This document shows, piece by piece, positions 50,790 through 60,857 of a stretch of DNA of 64,000 nucleotides; within the stretch, counting starts at the first letter, position 1; the number at the start of each line of letters is the position of its first letter. The notes under the pieces were generated by a model. The model did not search any database. It saw only the letters and a program-made list of their open reading frames with translations, and was not told the DNA's origin. The translations under genes were made by a program, and so were the position numbers. Source of the stretch: Azolla caroliniana (lineage: Eukaryota > Polypodiophyta); NCBI GenBank assembly GCA_043228905.1, contig JBHGNT010000014.1:5208001-5272000 (forward strand), written 5' to 3'.

Positions 50790-51025
50790 CCGTCTGTGTT
50801 TGTTGAGTTTGTTGTAAATGAGTAGATACGTCTGCCTGTATCTTGCGTAGCCACTCCAAATGATCCTCTGCAGAAGGATTTATGGGTAACTCCAAAGGTC
50901 CGAATGCACACCACCGGGGATGATAGCCCATATAAACATAAAATGGTGTAACCCTAGTTGATGAGTGGACAGAGTTATTATACACAAATTCTACAAAGTG
51001 GAGAATATCTACCCAGTCATCCTGA
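50790..51025 (-). pseudogene. G1-K integrase piece, inverted
   Basis: Read on the minus strand: DDWVDILHFVEFVYNNSVHS, TRVTPFYVYMGYHPRW and EWLRKIQADVSTHLQQTQQ. It is the part of G1 integrase between 49352 and 56613, inverted together with the 5' LTR of G2-H. Confidence 0.85.
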
Positions 51026-51090
51026 TTTCTCGGTCCAAGGCCCCTTGTGGTCCCGCCTCGTTCTCCACGTACGCGCGTAACAACCTGACA
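51026..51090 (+). repeat. G2-H 5' LTR, remaining 3' end
   Basis: Matches the last 65 bp of the LTR at 55940-56612 (tttctcggtccaaggcccc to cctgaca). It precedes the primer site. Confidence 0.85.
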
Positions 51091-51094
51091 AATT

Positions 51095-51112
51095 TGGTGA
51101 ACCCGACGTGAA
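51095..51112 (+). promoter_or_regulatory. Primer-binding site of G2-H, tRNA-Trp
   Basis: TGGTGAACCCGACGTGAA, four bases (AATT) after the LTR end CTGACA. Confidence 0.85.
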
Positions 51113-51134
51113 CAAGCGGCAGAGGAATAGAAAG

Positions 51135-52500
51135 ATGAGAGGGTCGGATCTTGCAGAGGCCCTGGCTTCGGCTGCGGATCGGATAGTGAGTGCGTGCGAA
51201 GGCACAGGCGCCCTCGATAGGGCTATTGAAGCAGTCGTCGGCGCGATAGGACGGTTTGGTGGGAAGGACGCCACGAGCTACCTAGAGGCTTACTGAGCCG
51301 AAATGGTGATGAGGGACATCCCGGAGGACAGGCGATTGGCCGGATTCCCTTGAGTGGCGATGCCGGGCATCCACGCGGAGGTGCTTGAGGTACGGGCTGA
51401 GAGTCAGACTTGGGAAGAATTTGAAGGTCGGCTCCTTGAAAAATACGGGCTTGATGATGCGCTTCGGCTATCGAAGCGGGACTTCATGGAATGGGTGGAG
51501 ATCCCCGAGAAGGGCAGAAACGCGTCGGTGCTCCTTCGGGAATTTGAAGAACGCTTCCCGCGTATTTTGGCACTGGACCGGACCATATTGGACACAAGTC
51601 GTGTCCTATTGTTTGTTAAATCTGTGGACGTAAGGGACCGGGAGCAAGTGGGCTTCCTGCTCGAGACCGATGACGGCCTAACAACCGACTGGGCTATGGT
51701 AAAGAGAGTCTGCGGCCGTTTTGACAAACGGCGTGAGTGGGTCGATAAAGGCTTGACGGGGGCGGGTTTTGTTGCGACAAGGAAGGTCAAGGTACCCCCA
51801 CCAGCGCGAAGGGAAGAGACCCGAGACTGGCCCGAGACCGGCTCGACTTCGACCAGCATGGTCAAAGGCTCGTCCGGAGGAGTGGCTCTGGAGGAGTTGA
51901 CTTAGATGGTGAGGGACCTCCAGATTGCACAAGCACGGAGGGACGGCGGCGAACAAGTCCGTGACCGGATGCCTCCGGCTTGGAACTGGTGCTTGTGGTG
52001 CGACGCGGTCAACCACGCTCGAAAGGACTGCGGGGACTTCGCCGAAGCGATGAGAGCTAACGTGTTGTACCTGTGGAATGGTCGGGTGCACGCTAACGAA
52101 ACCCGAAGGGCCCTGGATCGGAATGTTGGGGCGAGGGGCTATGAAGCGGCTGATGGAAGAAGCGGTGACTCGCCATGCGGAGACCGTCCACTACTCGGCG
52201 TCGGCTGGAATCCGGGTCGGGAGTGATGAAGTCTGGAAGACGAAAGAAGCCGGATTCTGGCCATTGATGCTGGAAGGCCTCGCCAGCGTACAACTGAGGA
52301 AAGAGGAAGCGGACCACGCGAAAAGATGGGTTTGGGAGGCAACTGGGTGGAGTGACCCGGTCGAAGAGAAGACGGGCTCTGGTGGAGGACAAGTGTGCGG
52401 GTAAGGCTGGAGGAGCTGGACCCTCACAACGTTATGAGACCCAGTTAGGGCAAAGGTAGAATGATGTCGGTGCGACCGACGCACCGGATAAAGCCAAGAG
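51135..52500 (+). pseudogene. G2-H gag with CCHC knuckle
   Basis: Starts MRGSDLAEALASAADRIVSA. Stops at about 51296 (Trp TGG to TGA) and 51350 (CGA to TGA), then a long open part: ALRLSKRDFMEWVEIPEKG, FVKSVDVRDREQVGFLL and AMVKRVCGRFDKRREW. A TAG at about 51904 precedes MVRDLQIAQARRDGG. Knuckle CLWCDAVNHARKDC (about 51992-52033). Afterwards a frameshift divides NVLYLWNGRVHANETRRAL from the tail (EAVTRHAETVHYSASAGIRV). Confidence 0.85.
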
Positions 52501-52513
52501 GGCTGGGTACCGA

Positions 52514-52993
52514 TTGAGCACGGAGATCGAGAGGACTACGGACCTGCGAAAGGTCCTCGAGGAATGTATCCTCGACAACAAAGTGGAACTGTCATTGAGG
52601 GAAGTGCTCAGAATCGCCAAGAAGGAGTTCCACGACTCCATCGTGGACTTGGTGAAGTGGAAAAGGCTTTCGACAGTGCCGGAGTCGGAGAAGCCGACGG
52701 AGGTGCGAACGACGCACCTAGAAGACATGGCTCTAGAAGACGAGTTGGCAGAGAGCCACTATTCAAGGCCACATTGGGCCAGAGCAACCACGGAGATCCC
52801 CATTAGGATCAGAGATGTTTAGGAGTCGGTGGTGGCGTTGGTGGACCACGGTTCAGAAATCAACTTGATGTCCATGGACTTCTACAAGAAGGGGAACTGG
52901 CCGATCAACACCAAGCACGGGTGGAAAATACGGGCAGCAACGCACGCCACGGAAGAGCTGCATGGAGCTTGCCCCAATGTACGAGTGAGAATC
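52514..52993 (+). pseudogene. G2-H protease (C-terminus deleted)
   Basis: Contains ELSLREVLRIAKKEFHDSI, a TAG at about 52820, then VALVDHGSEINLMSMDFYKK with the DHGS active site. It runs to HGACPNVRVRI and then jumps in frame to GGGGFLLPVEED of the RT linker, so the second protease lobe and about 600 bp of linker seen in G2-C are missing. Confidence 0.82.
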
Positions 52994-55896
52994 GGTGGGG
53001 GTGGCTTTCTACTGCCGGTGGAAGAGGACCGGTTTCGGAGAATGCCCAGGAGGCACAGAAAGGCTTTCGCATTCTCACCGGAGGAGATCGGGTGCGTAGA
53101 CCCGATTGTTGTGGAACCAATGGTGATCTTCACGGTACCACATGTACCGTGGAATCTCAAACCGATTCCGGTACCCAGAGCTCACATCCTAAAGTTGATG
53201 GAGCTGCTGAAACAGAAGGTGGAGATGGGCATCCTCGAACAGTCGAGTGCCCCATACTCGAATCGGTGGTTTACCGTGCCAAAGAAGAACGGCACGTTGC
53301 GCTTTATTCAAGACCTGTAGCCGGTCAACAAGGTGACCATTCGGAACGCAGGAATCGGACTGACCATAGAAGAGTTCGCGGAGGCCTTTGCTGGAAGGTC
53401 AATTTACTCAGTCGGTGATCTGTACTCGGGGTGCGATTAGTTCCACCTAGCCGTGGAGAGCAAGAACATTATGACGATGCGGACTCCTCTCGGCCTAGTG
53501 CGGATGTGTACCCTCCCGTAAGGAGGGATGAACTTGGTGGCCCACATGGTGAATGCAATGAACAAAGTGTTGAGGGATTGTATCTCGGACATCACCATGT
53601 CGTTTCTGGATGACATCCCGATCAAAGGATGTCCAGTGGAGGAGAAGGACGAGTCCGTGGGGCCCGACGGTTGTCGGAGGTTCGTGGCGGATCACATCCG
53701 CGACTACGAGAAGGTGCTACATGGACTCGAGAGAGCGCGACTCACCTTCTCTGGAGAAAAATCAGCCTTCGAACAGCTAGAGATCCTGGTAGTCGGACAC
53801 CTGTGCGGGCCTTACGGCAGGAAGCCGTCCCCGGCGAAGGTAGAAGCCATCTACGCGATGAAGGATGATTGCGGGTCGGTCACGGAGGTCCGAAGGATCC
53901 TGGGGGCATGTGCCTTCTATCACATCTGGATTCCGCACTACGCGCATGTCACGGAACCACTTTACGCGTTGCTGAAGAAAGGGCGTAAATTCGAGTGGAG
54001 AGACGAACACATGGGGTTGGTTCGGAGAGTGAAGGAGGCGCTCGCCGCAACACCGGCTCTCCGGAAAGCGGTCTACGGCAAGGAAGTCCCCATTTACATA
54101 ACGGAGGACACGAGCCCCACCGAGATCGGGTGGGTGATCAATCCGGAAGATGAAGACAACGTACGATTCCCGATCCGGTTTGTGGCAAAGGTATTGAGCG
54201 AGCGGCAGCGAGGATACACCCAAATCAAGCGCGAGCTATGGGGTATCGTTTCGGCAATCAAGGCCAACAAGGACTATCTGATCGGGACGGAAGTGATCAT
54301 CGAGACGGATTGCCTACCGATTCTGGGTATGGTTTCCGGATGCGCGACTCCGGACCTGGCGATGCTCAGGTAGATCGCGTACATCAAGTCCCTGAACCCG
54401 GAGATACGGCACATCTCCAGAAAGGATAATGCCATGACCGACATGCTTTCAAGGGCGCGGTTCAGCGACGAGGACGACATGGTTTCGGATAACGAGGAAG
54501 TCGGTGTGGACTTCTTCGAGGCGGCTTATGTAACAACAAGAAAGGGGAGCACTCCGGCGCTTAACGAATTCGACGAGAGCAAGTACGATGGGGAGTGGCT
54601 CCAGATCGGCGGGTTCCTAAAGACAATGACACCGGACGCGGCGTGGACGAAGGAAGACACCAACCGGATTCGGAAGAAAGCGTACCAATTCTTCCTACGG
54701 GACGGGAGCATATGGAAGCACCTGAAGAAGAGAAACGACATCCCGATCCGAGTGGTGGCGAAGAAAGAGGAACAGGAAGAATTGCTGACGGCATACCACG
54801 AGAGTCCCTGGGCCGGACATCACGGGACGTGGGCCACATTCGAGAAGCTAAAGGGGAAGTACTGGTGGCCGAGACTATACCGAGACTTGCATCGGGATGA
54901 GCTTCACCCGACTTACCCTCCGACCGTCCACTTCAAGTGGATGGTGGATTTGGTGACGATGTTGATGGGGGTAGGGCAGATGTGGTATTTGGTGCTGGCT
55001 CGGGAGGATCTGACGAACCAGGTGGAAGGCCGAGCGTTGCAGAACAAAACGACCGCGGCCGTGTGCCGATTTCTGATCGAAGAAGTGGTATGCCGGTACG
55101 GGTGCGTAGGTAAGATCGTGGCCGACCGCAAGGAATTGGACGTGCAAGAGGCGGAAGAGTTGTTTCACCAGCTAGGGGTTAAACTCTCGCTCACCACGGC
55201 ATACAATCCAGAGCCTAACGGGAAGGTGGAACGCGGACACGGGCCGATCATCAAAGCGTTAGTATGGGTGTGTGGAGGCCAAGTCGGGAATTGGCCGCGG
55301 CTCTTACCCTATGTGTTGTGGGCAGACCGAACTACACACAGTTCGGTAACCGGGTTCATGCTGGTAGAGCTAATGTACGGGCAGAAGCCGATCATGCCAA
55401 CGGATCAGACAATCTCCTCATGGGCCATAGTGGACTGGAAAGACGAGATGAGCCGGGAGGAGCTATTAGCGGCACGGATTCGACAGCTAGAGAGAAGACC
55501 GGAGGACATGGACTGAGCCGCGGAGAAGCTACGGGTGGCGAGGGTAAAGAACAAAGGACGGTTCGACCGGACTCACCGATTGAGACCGAAGAAGATCGAG
55601 GAAGGCGACTGGGTTCTAGTGTATGACAACAGCCTCGAGAACTAGCAGAGGGCAATGCGGAAGTTTGCAAGAAGGTGGTTCGGGCCTTATGTGGTGACAA
55701 ACGCCAACGACAATGGGACCTACCATCTCGCGGAGCTCGACGGGACAAGGATGGCGGTACCGATGACGGGGAAAAGGATCAAAGCATTCAAAAACCGGCA
55801 TGAGGCCGAACCGGAGCCGGACGACCTGGATAGTGGCAACGACCGGCTCGGAAGACGAAGCATAAGTGTGGGCCGGTCTTTTCCGACAAGAGTCTA
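52994..55896 (+). pseudogene. G2-H reverse transcriptase, RNase H and integrase
   Basis: RT: KAFAFSPEEIGCVDPIVVEP, WNLKPIPVPRAHILKLMELL; active site MSFLDDIPIKGC (about 53597-53632). RNase H: IGWVINPEDEDN, QIKRELWGIVSAIKANKD and ETDCLPILGMVSGC, then TDMLSRARFSDED. Integrase: AGHHGTWATFEKLKGKYWWP, but the CxxC half of the zinc finger is deleted (joined to RDELHPTYPPTV). DDE core: MVDLVTMLMG, KIVADRKE and GKVERGHG. C-terminus LAELDGTRMAVPMTGKRIK. Stops at about 53318, 53438, 53519, 54371, 55514 and 55643 are mostly CAG/TGG/CGA-type changes. No chromodomain. Confidence 0.88.
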
Positions 55897-55939
55897 ATAT
55901 TGGCACATACTGGTGGATGCGCGGTTAGGTGGGGGCGGA

Positions 55940-56612
55940 TGTCGTGGAGAAAACCGTCCGTAGGCGGAAACCGGGTGTAACATACGTAAACCGGCCCTTA
56001 CACATGGGCACAAGTTTTGTTGTATAGTGCGTAGATAGGTACAAATCGACAGAGATAAAATCCTAGGTAGCACGCATTCCGTAGGGAGAAAATCGAGGCA
56101 TATCCCTATCTGTAAGGACAGGGAATAAACATGATGTAACGGGTAATAACGGCCTCCCTCCTTGGGCTATAAAAGAGAGGGAGAGGTATTGAAAAGGGAT
56201 CGCGTATTAAGGACGACGAAGTGTTGTCGGACTGGAACCAAGTTCTTCTCCTCTGTCTTCTCCATAGTCGTTCTGCGCAGGTTTTCGGGAGGCTAACTCT
56301 GCTCCGCGGAACGCTCGAGTGCTTCCGGCAGAGTTCCCATCTTGCGTTCTGTGTGTGTATGTGCGTGTGTGCAGGCACCGGAGCCTATCACTCCCCGGCT
56401 TGTCGGTTGTAACTCTTCGATTTATATATATACATATACATACGTTCTGTCTCCATTGTTCAGAGTTAATTGCAACTCTTGTGAATCTGTGTTTCTGTGC
56501 GCGTGTGGAGTGCATCAGTAGTTTCCTTCCCCTCTTCTCATTCGGTTATTTCTCGGTCCAAGGCCCCCGTGGTCCCACCTCGTTCTCCGTGCACGCGCAT
56601 AACAACCCGACA
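55940..56612 (+). repeat. G2-H 3' LTR
   Basis: 673 bp, TGTCGTGGAGAAAACCG to AACCCGACA, preceded by the purine tract ggtgggggcgga. A TATA-like gctataaaag lies at about 56165-56174. The right flank ACGG begins the rest of G1-K. Confidence 0.92.
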
Positions 56613-56678
56613 ACGGATTATGCGGATCGTCATTGGCTTCCATCCAGTTTTAACATTGGAGATTGGGTATGGCTATTA

Positions 56679-56975
56679 TGAACAGTATGGCTTCAAAAGG
56701 ATTTGAACCCATGACCTTGTCACACATGGGCAAACCCTTACCATTAAGTTATAAGTTGTAATACAGAAAATATTATTTCCATTTATTATTTCACTTAGGA
56801 AATCCATGTATATTCTACACTTCTCTGGAATATTCTAGAAATGTCAAGAGTATTCCTAAAGCCACTATAAAAAGAGGCACATGGCATTACCAAGAACCAG
56901 ATAGGTTCAACGCCAATCTTAAACCTCATAGCTATTCTTGTACTTACTCTTCATATAATATATCACCTGTTATCA

Positions 56976-57012
<37 letters not shown>

Positions 57013-57126
57013 TTTTCTGTTTTTATCTCTCGTGAGTTTTACACATTCCCTTCCTCTTAGTACTAATCCTCATAGTACTTCCCTTCTCTAGTACTAATTC
57101 TCTCTCTATTTTTAGTACTATTCCTG
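56679..57126 (+). repeat. G1-type LTR
   Basis: About 448 bp; ends in repeated agtactaatcc phrases and TTCCTGACA, as G1-a LTRs do in the opposite strand. The left edge is uncertain (tgaacagtatgg). It has an antisense tRNA-like module (56691-56758, minus strand, B box gggttcaaatcc), a heat-shock element (56828-56840), TATA box (ctataaaaag, about 56865) and a CT microsatellite (about 56982-57008). No target duplication seen. Confidence 0.75.
56828..56840 (+). promoter_or_regulatory. Heat-shock element in a G1-type LTR
   Basis: GAA-ta-TTC-ta-GAA, three perfect units, about 25 bp before the TATA box at about 56865. Confidence 0.65.
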
Positions 57127-57328
57127 ACAATGTTGAGCTATGAAGAGTGGTTCTCATTTCTGGAAAAGCCGGAGCAATTGGGAGTTGTTGAAACCGGAGA
57201 TGACACTCCTCACCCGATTGTGCATGTTGGAAATGTCCCTTTAAGCCATGTCGGACAAAAGGGAAAGCTGATGAATGTACTACATCTCCAAACAATCACA
57301 AAGAACCTGGTGTCGGTCGGCTAGATCG
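57127..57328 (+). pseudogene. Copia C protease fragment
   Basis: 67 codons from YEEWFSFLEKPEQLGVVETG to KNLVSVG, then a stop. Matches the protease-to-integrase spacer of C2 (EWFSFLEKPDQLGVVETG, about 63240). Both ends abut unrelated LTRs and no duplication is seen. Confidence 0.85.
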
Positions 57329-57597
57329 TGTCAGGGACACACCAAGCGTGGACTAGGACGGAGCACAGATGATGGGGCTACATGCAACAAATGAACTTGG
57401 AGCTAGATGTGACAAGGCTAGGAACTCTAGATGTTGTGAGCGACTGAGGGCATGAAGACAGAAATAAAGATCAAGGAGACAAAGATGAGGCGAAACGAGA
57501 ATACTCGATTGATGCGTCAATGACTGGTGTTGAATCCCTTGAAAGGCACGAAGGATGTTACAAGTATTTATATAACTTCCGAGATTGAATATCTCTA

Positions 57598-57768
57598 GAA
57601 TATTCTCGAGAAATATCTCGAGAATATACCTGTTTAGAATATATGACAGAATAATTCTAGAATATACTAATGACTAGAATATTCTCGAGAAATATCTCGA
57701 GAATATACCTGTTTAGAATATACCACAGAATAATTCTAGAATATACTAATGACTAGAATATTCTCGAC
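57598..57768 (-). promoter_or_regulatory. Repeated heat-shock-like elements in the L LTR
   Basis: GAA-ta-TTC-tc-GA(G) occurs three times, at 57598, 57677 and 57756, one per 79-bp repeat, together with GAAtaaTTCtaGAA-type motifs. They lie upstream of the minus-strand TATA-like site. Confidence 0.5.
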
Positions 57769-57824
57769 TGTACTATACACTAGACTCTACAATATATACA
57801 AGTTCACAATCGAATGTGGATAAT

Positions 57825-57895
57825 TCATAAGAGTTTCCATATGTTTAACACAACACAATGTACTATGTGTGTTAAAAGTCAAAGGTTCAAATTTA
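57825..57895 (+). promoter_or_regulatory. tRNA-like module antisense to the L LTR
   Basis: Plus strand B-box-like aaggttcaaattta at about 57881-57894, preceded by a weak A-box-like stretch. It is near the 5' end of the minus-strand LTR. The weakest member of the set. Confidence 0.35.
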
Positions 57896-57914
57896 TACTG
57901 TGACATTATCCCCC

Positions 57915-58045
57915 CTCTTATGCCGCCTTCCCAAACCGGTCGTTGGCTTAAGGGGATAGTGTTGATGAAAATCTTAGACCACCTCCAAAGTATTTTGTAA
58001 ATCCTAGACAAGGAGTAACCCTTCCAGAAGACGAGGTATTGAACA
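57915..58045 (-). pseudogene. Chromodomain C-terminus of gypsy L
   Basis: Minus strand codons QYLVFWKGYSLSRI and ILWRWSKIF, then IPLSQRPVWEGG, resembling the end of a gypsy chromodomain (YLVKWKGYP type) and the tail just before the purine tract. Upstream it runs directly into the minisatellite rather than integrase. Confidence 0.55.
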
Positions 58046-58770
58046 CCAATGGGCATGAGTGACCATGTACGGTCCTTGTTGGGAATTGGAACACGAATAC
58101 CAACTGGCGTGAGTGACCATGTGTGGTCCTCATCGGGAACTGGAACATGAACAATAGTAGGCATGAGCGACCATGTCAGTCCTCGCTGGGATCTGGAACA
58201 CGAACAATAGTTGGAGTGAGCGATCATGTGTGGTCCTCAACGGAGACTGGAACACGAACAATAGCTGAAGTGAGCAACCATGTGCAGTCCTCCAAGGGAA
58301 CATGAACACCAATGAGCATGAGAACCATGTCGGTCCTCGCCAAGAGTTGGAACATGAACACCAACAGGCGTGAGCGACCATTCGACCCTCATTCAGAACT
58401 AGAACATGAACAGATTTGAGCGACCATGAGCCCCTCTCTGAGAACTAAACACGAACAGACGTGAGCGACCATCTGGTCCTAACCAAGAACTGGAAAATGA
58501 ATGGACGTGTGCGACCATGTGTGGCCCTCATGGGGAATTGAAACGTGAGCGACCATGTGTGGTCCTCATCGAAAACACGAACAGGTGTGAGCGACCATGC
58601 GGCCCTCACCGAGAACTGGAACACGAACGGACATGAGCGACCATACGGCCCTCACAGAGAACTGAACATGAACAGGCGTGAGCGACCATGCGGCCGTCAC
58701 TGAGAACTGGAACACGAACGAGCATGAGCGACCATGCGACCCTCACCGAGAATTGGAACAACAACGGGCG
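58036..58770. repeat. Minisatellite, about 14 units of 46-54 bp
   Basis: Units of the type gaacacgaacaggcgtgagcgaccatgtggtcctcaccgagaact-gga, varying in length and sequence. On the minus strand they stay partly open (VAHAxSCSSSR-like repeats), which may reflect a coding origin. Each unit has a small palindrome (gaccatgtgtggtc). Confidence 0.85.
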
Positions 58771-59123
58771 AAGGAGTGCAAGTGATGCGGTCGACTCGAC
58801 TTCTTCCATTATGAGAGGGTAAATAGTCAAGGTTGACCCAAGACACGACACAAACGGTAGCGCCCAGCGAGAAACCCACGCGATCCCCACTAGGAAAGTG
58901 AGCGGTTGTGACCCCCACTGAAACTAGAAGGTGTGCGATCGAAATCGGTCCTCGCCAGCAGAAAGTGGCACAAGACTTGAACTATAACGAAAACGCAGTG
59001 CAAGTAAGCAATGATCCAATCCCCACCAGGAAAGTGAGTTGTTGTGACCCCCATTGAAACTGGGAAGGTGAGTGATCAAAAGCACTCACCAAAACTGTGA
59101 TGCAAAAGGGTACCTAAAAATGA
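58771..59123 (-). mobile_element. Gypsy L internal sequence, no recognisable gene
   Basis: Contains two copies, about 150 bp apart, of a segment of about 60 bp (gatccccactaggaaagtgag and aatccccaccaggaaagtgag). No coding motif seen. Confidence 0.5.
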
Positions 59124-59194
59124 TGACAAGTAGTGTTTATGACGACGATGTGTAAGCGTAAGTGTTTGCGGAAGCGTAAAACAGAGAACAACAC

Positions 59195-59225
<31 letters not shown>

Positions 59226-59564
59226 AAAAGAGAGCAGAACACAATTTCAAAATTATATCAAGATTCTGTATACACACTGTGCTAAGTAGCACTATTTATA
59301 CTAGTCCTCTTGGGACTGACAGAAGTACCATGTACTTCGATGCTCACACGAGCATCTGACACTTACTACGAGACTATAGCTACCTAGTAGTCTATCCTAT
59401 ACTAGGCTTCCGATTGGACTGCCTGGTTACGGATTGCATCCGGCCTCCACTGCTTGCCGGTTCGGTTGCTCACCGTCATACCGATCCGTTTCGCCCGATC
59501 CGTCTCGCTTACCGGCTCTAGCTTATTCAGCCGAACCGGCTCCGGTTGAGCTTGCCGCTCAACA
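59124..59564 (-). repeat. Copia C2 3' LTR
   Basis: 441 bp; minus strand TGTTGAGCGGCAAGC to ACTACTTGTCA. A purine tract (minus strand GTTGAGCTTGAGGGGGAG) adjoins at 59565-59582. Contains a GA microsatellite (59192-59222). Confidence 0.9.
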
Positions 59565-59738
59565 CTCCCCCTCAAGCTCAACCTAAGGTGGGGTCGTAGT
59601 GTCGACCTCTGTGGCAGTCGGTTCTTCCAACGGACTTCTGCTGGCGTCACTCCGCCTTGCTTGCGCTCCTCGTCCGGTCCGGTCTCGTTTGCCGCGACCC
59701 CTTTGGTTCTGCGCGCCTCGACCCTCTCGGTCGGCATG

Positions 59739-60197
59739 TCAGCTCAATAGGCCTATCTCAGCACTCACGTTGCTGTGACTCCGGCGCTTGCCGATCCGTC
59801 GGTTCTCCCACGATGGCATCGACTTCCGTTGTGTCCGTGTCCCCTTCGCCTTCAGTCGATCCGACTCATCCGGATCCATCTGTTGATCCGAGTCAGCTGT
59901 CTCCGACTCGTTCCAGCTCTTGTCTGAATCGGTACACTCCGATTCGACTTCCGGCTTCAGGCCTCTCACCACATCGGACCACTTCCGAGTCTTGGCCTTC
60001 TCCATGCTTCCCTCGGTTTCTTCAGCCGGTGAACCGAAATCGAATTCTTCATTCGACTCTGTATCATGGTCAGTACTGTCGTGATGACCTTTGCACAACA
60101 TGCACTTCTCTTCCTGAGTGCACAACTCTTCTTCACAGCCGCTTGCTCCGACCTGTTCGGATGTGTCGACTTCCTTCGTCGACTCGGCTTCCTTCAT
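59739..60197 (-). CDS. Copia C2 3' accessory ORF
   Basis: Open 152 codons located between RNase H and the 3' LTR, where copia elements usually have no gene. Acidic N-terminal half (KEAESTKEVDTSEQVG), a CCHH-like cluster CMLCKGHHDSTDH, then EEFDFGSPAEETEGSMEKAK, the motif RKWSDVVRGLKPE, and a Ser/Asp/Glu-rich tail. Relatives at 40780-41340 and 46143-46660 keep SDVVKG and EEFxFG. No membrane segment, so it is not envelope-like. Function unknown. A further charged frame (59402-59737) lies downstream. Confidence 0.55.
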   Translation of the reverse strand: MKEAESTKEVDTSEQVGASGCEEELCTQEEKCMLCKGHHDSTDHDTESNEEFDFGSPAEETEGSMEKAKTRKWSDVVRGLKPEVESECTDSDKSWNESETADSDQQMDPDESDRLKAKGTRTQRKSMPSWENRRIGKRRSHSNVSAEIGLLS

Positions 60198-60227
60198 CTT
60201 CTTGTCTCCTCTTCTTTCGGCTCTCCT

Positions 60228-60850
60228 CTAATCGACGGGTTCAACAATTTTTTGGCCTTTGCCCGTTTCGGTAGAGACTTTGCCCTTGCTTCTCCCCCTC
60301 AAGTGCGGCACGTCGAGATGCTGAATACCAAGCATGTCAGTAAAGTGCTGCAACTTGTCCGATCCGAGCCGCTTGGTGAAGATGTCGGCAACTTGCCGAT
60401 CCATATGAACATACCGTAGGTCAACTTCATTGCTCAGGACCCGCTCACGCACGAAGTGGTAGTGCACCTCAATGTGCTTTGTGCGAGCATGGAACACAGG
60501 GTTCCTGGCGAGCTGCAGGCTGGTCATGTTATCGCAGTAAATCAAGATCGGGGTCGACACCTCGATCCGCAAGTCTCGCAGCAGTCGCCAAAGCCAGATG
60601 GCTTCACAAGTGGCAACGGTAGCGGCCCGGTACTCAGCCTCAGTGCTTGACAAAGCAACTGTGGGCTGCTTCTTGCTGCTCCACGCAACGGCCGCACTAC
60701 CTTTGGAGAACATGTTTCCGGAAGTTGAGCGGCGATCAGACGCATCGCCGGCCTAGTCAGCATCTGTGTAACCGACAAGCTCTTCGGGTATACCTCGCCG
60801 GTATAGCAGTCCCCGGTCCTTAGTGTCACTGACATACCATAATATTCGTT
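60228..60850 (-). pseudogene. Copia C2 RNase H
   Basis: Contains AAVAWSSKKQPTVALSST, EAEYRAATVATCEAIWL, LIYCDNMTSLQLARNPVF and HARTKHIEVHYHFVRERV. The start is broken: a TAG at about 60753 lies upstream in the D-A-D (first Asp) part. Confidence 0.85.
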
Positions 60851-60857
60851 GCGCGCA

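Larger units (their letters stand above)
51026..56612 (+). mobile_element. G2-H: tRNA-Trp-primed Ty3/gypsy
   Basis: PBS 51095-51112, gag 51135-52490, protease 52514-52993, RT, RNase H and integrase to 55896, purine tract 55928-55939, 3' LTR 55940-56612. Target duplication ACGG: just outside the inverted 5' LTR (50790-50793 as ccgt) and at 56613-56616. It carries several nonsense changes, a protease-RT deletion and a deleted integrase zinc-finger half. Confidence 0.9.
48318..56678 (+). mobile_element. G1-K: fragmented chromovirus hosting G2-H and an inversion
   Basis: Consecutive pieces of one G1 integrase: 48318-48375 (LEPLPIPSKSWQSISLD), 48991-49352 (VSKGFDAILTVVDQYTKM to QYLWCFL), an inverted piece 50790-51025 read on the minus strand (DDWVDILHFVEF to QTQTD), and 56613-56678 (YADRHWLPSSFNIGDWVWLL). 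The joins are exact to a few bases when the inversion and the G2-H insertion (ACGG duplication) are undone. Gag, RT and LTRs are absent to the left of 48318. Confidence 0.8.
57329..57905 (-). repeat. Gypsy L 3' LTR
   Basis: 577 bp. The minus strand begins TGTCACAGTATAAATTTG and ends GTGTGTCCCTGACA. A purine tract (minus strand AAGAGGGGGGATAA) adjoins at 57906-57919. A 79-bp tandem repeat (57596-57762, two copies plus a piece) carries heat-shock-element-like GAA-ta-TTC-tc-GAG. TATA-like ttatataaatac (minus strand) lies near 57567-57578. The outer end resembles the LTR at 63981. Confidence 0.75.

Noticed and set aside
58036-58770. Possible CRISPR-like array
   Set aside because: Units vary in length and sequence, have no unique spacers, and lie in a plant retroelement; it is a minisatellite.
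59739-60197. Envelope-like gene
   Set aside because: No signal peptide or membrane segment; strongly hydrophilic.
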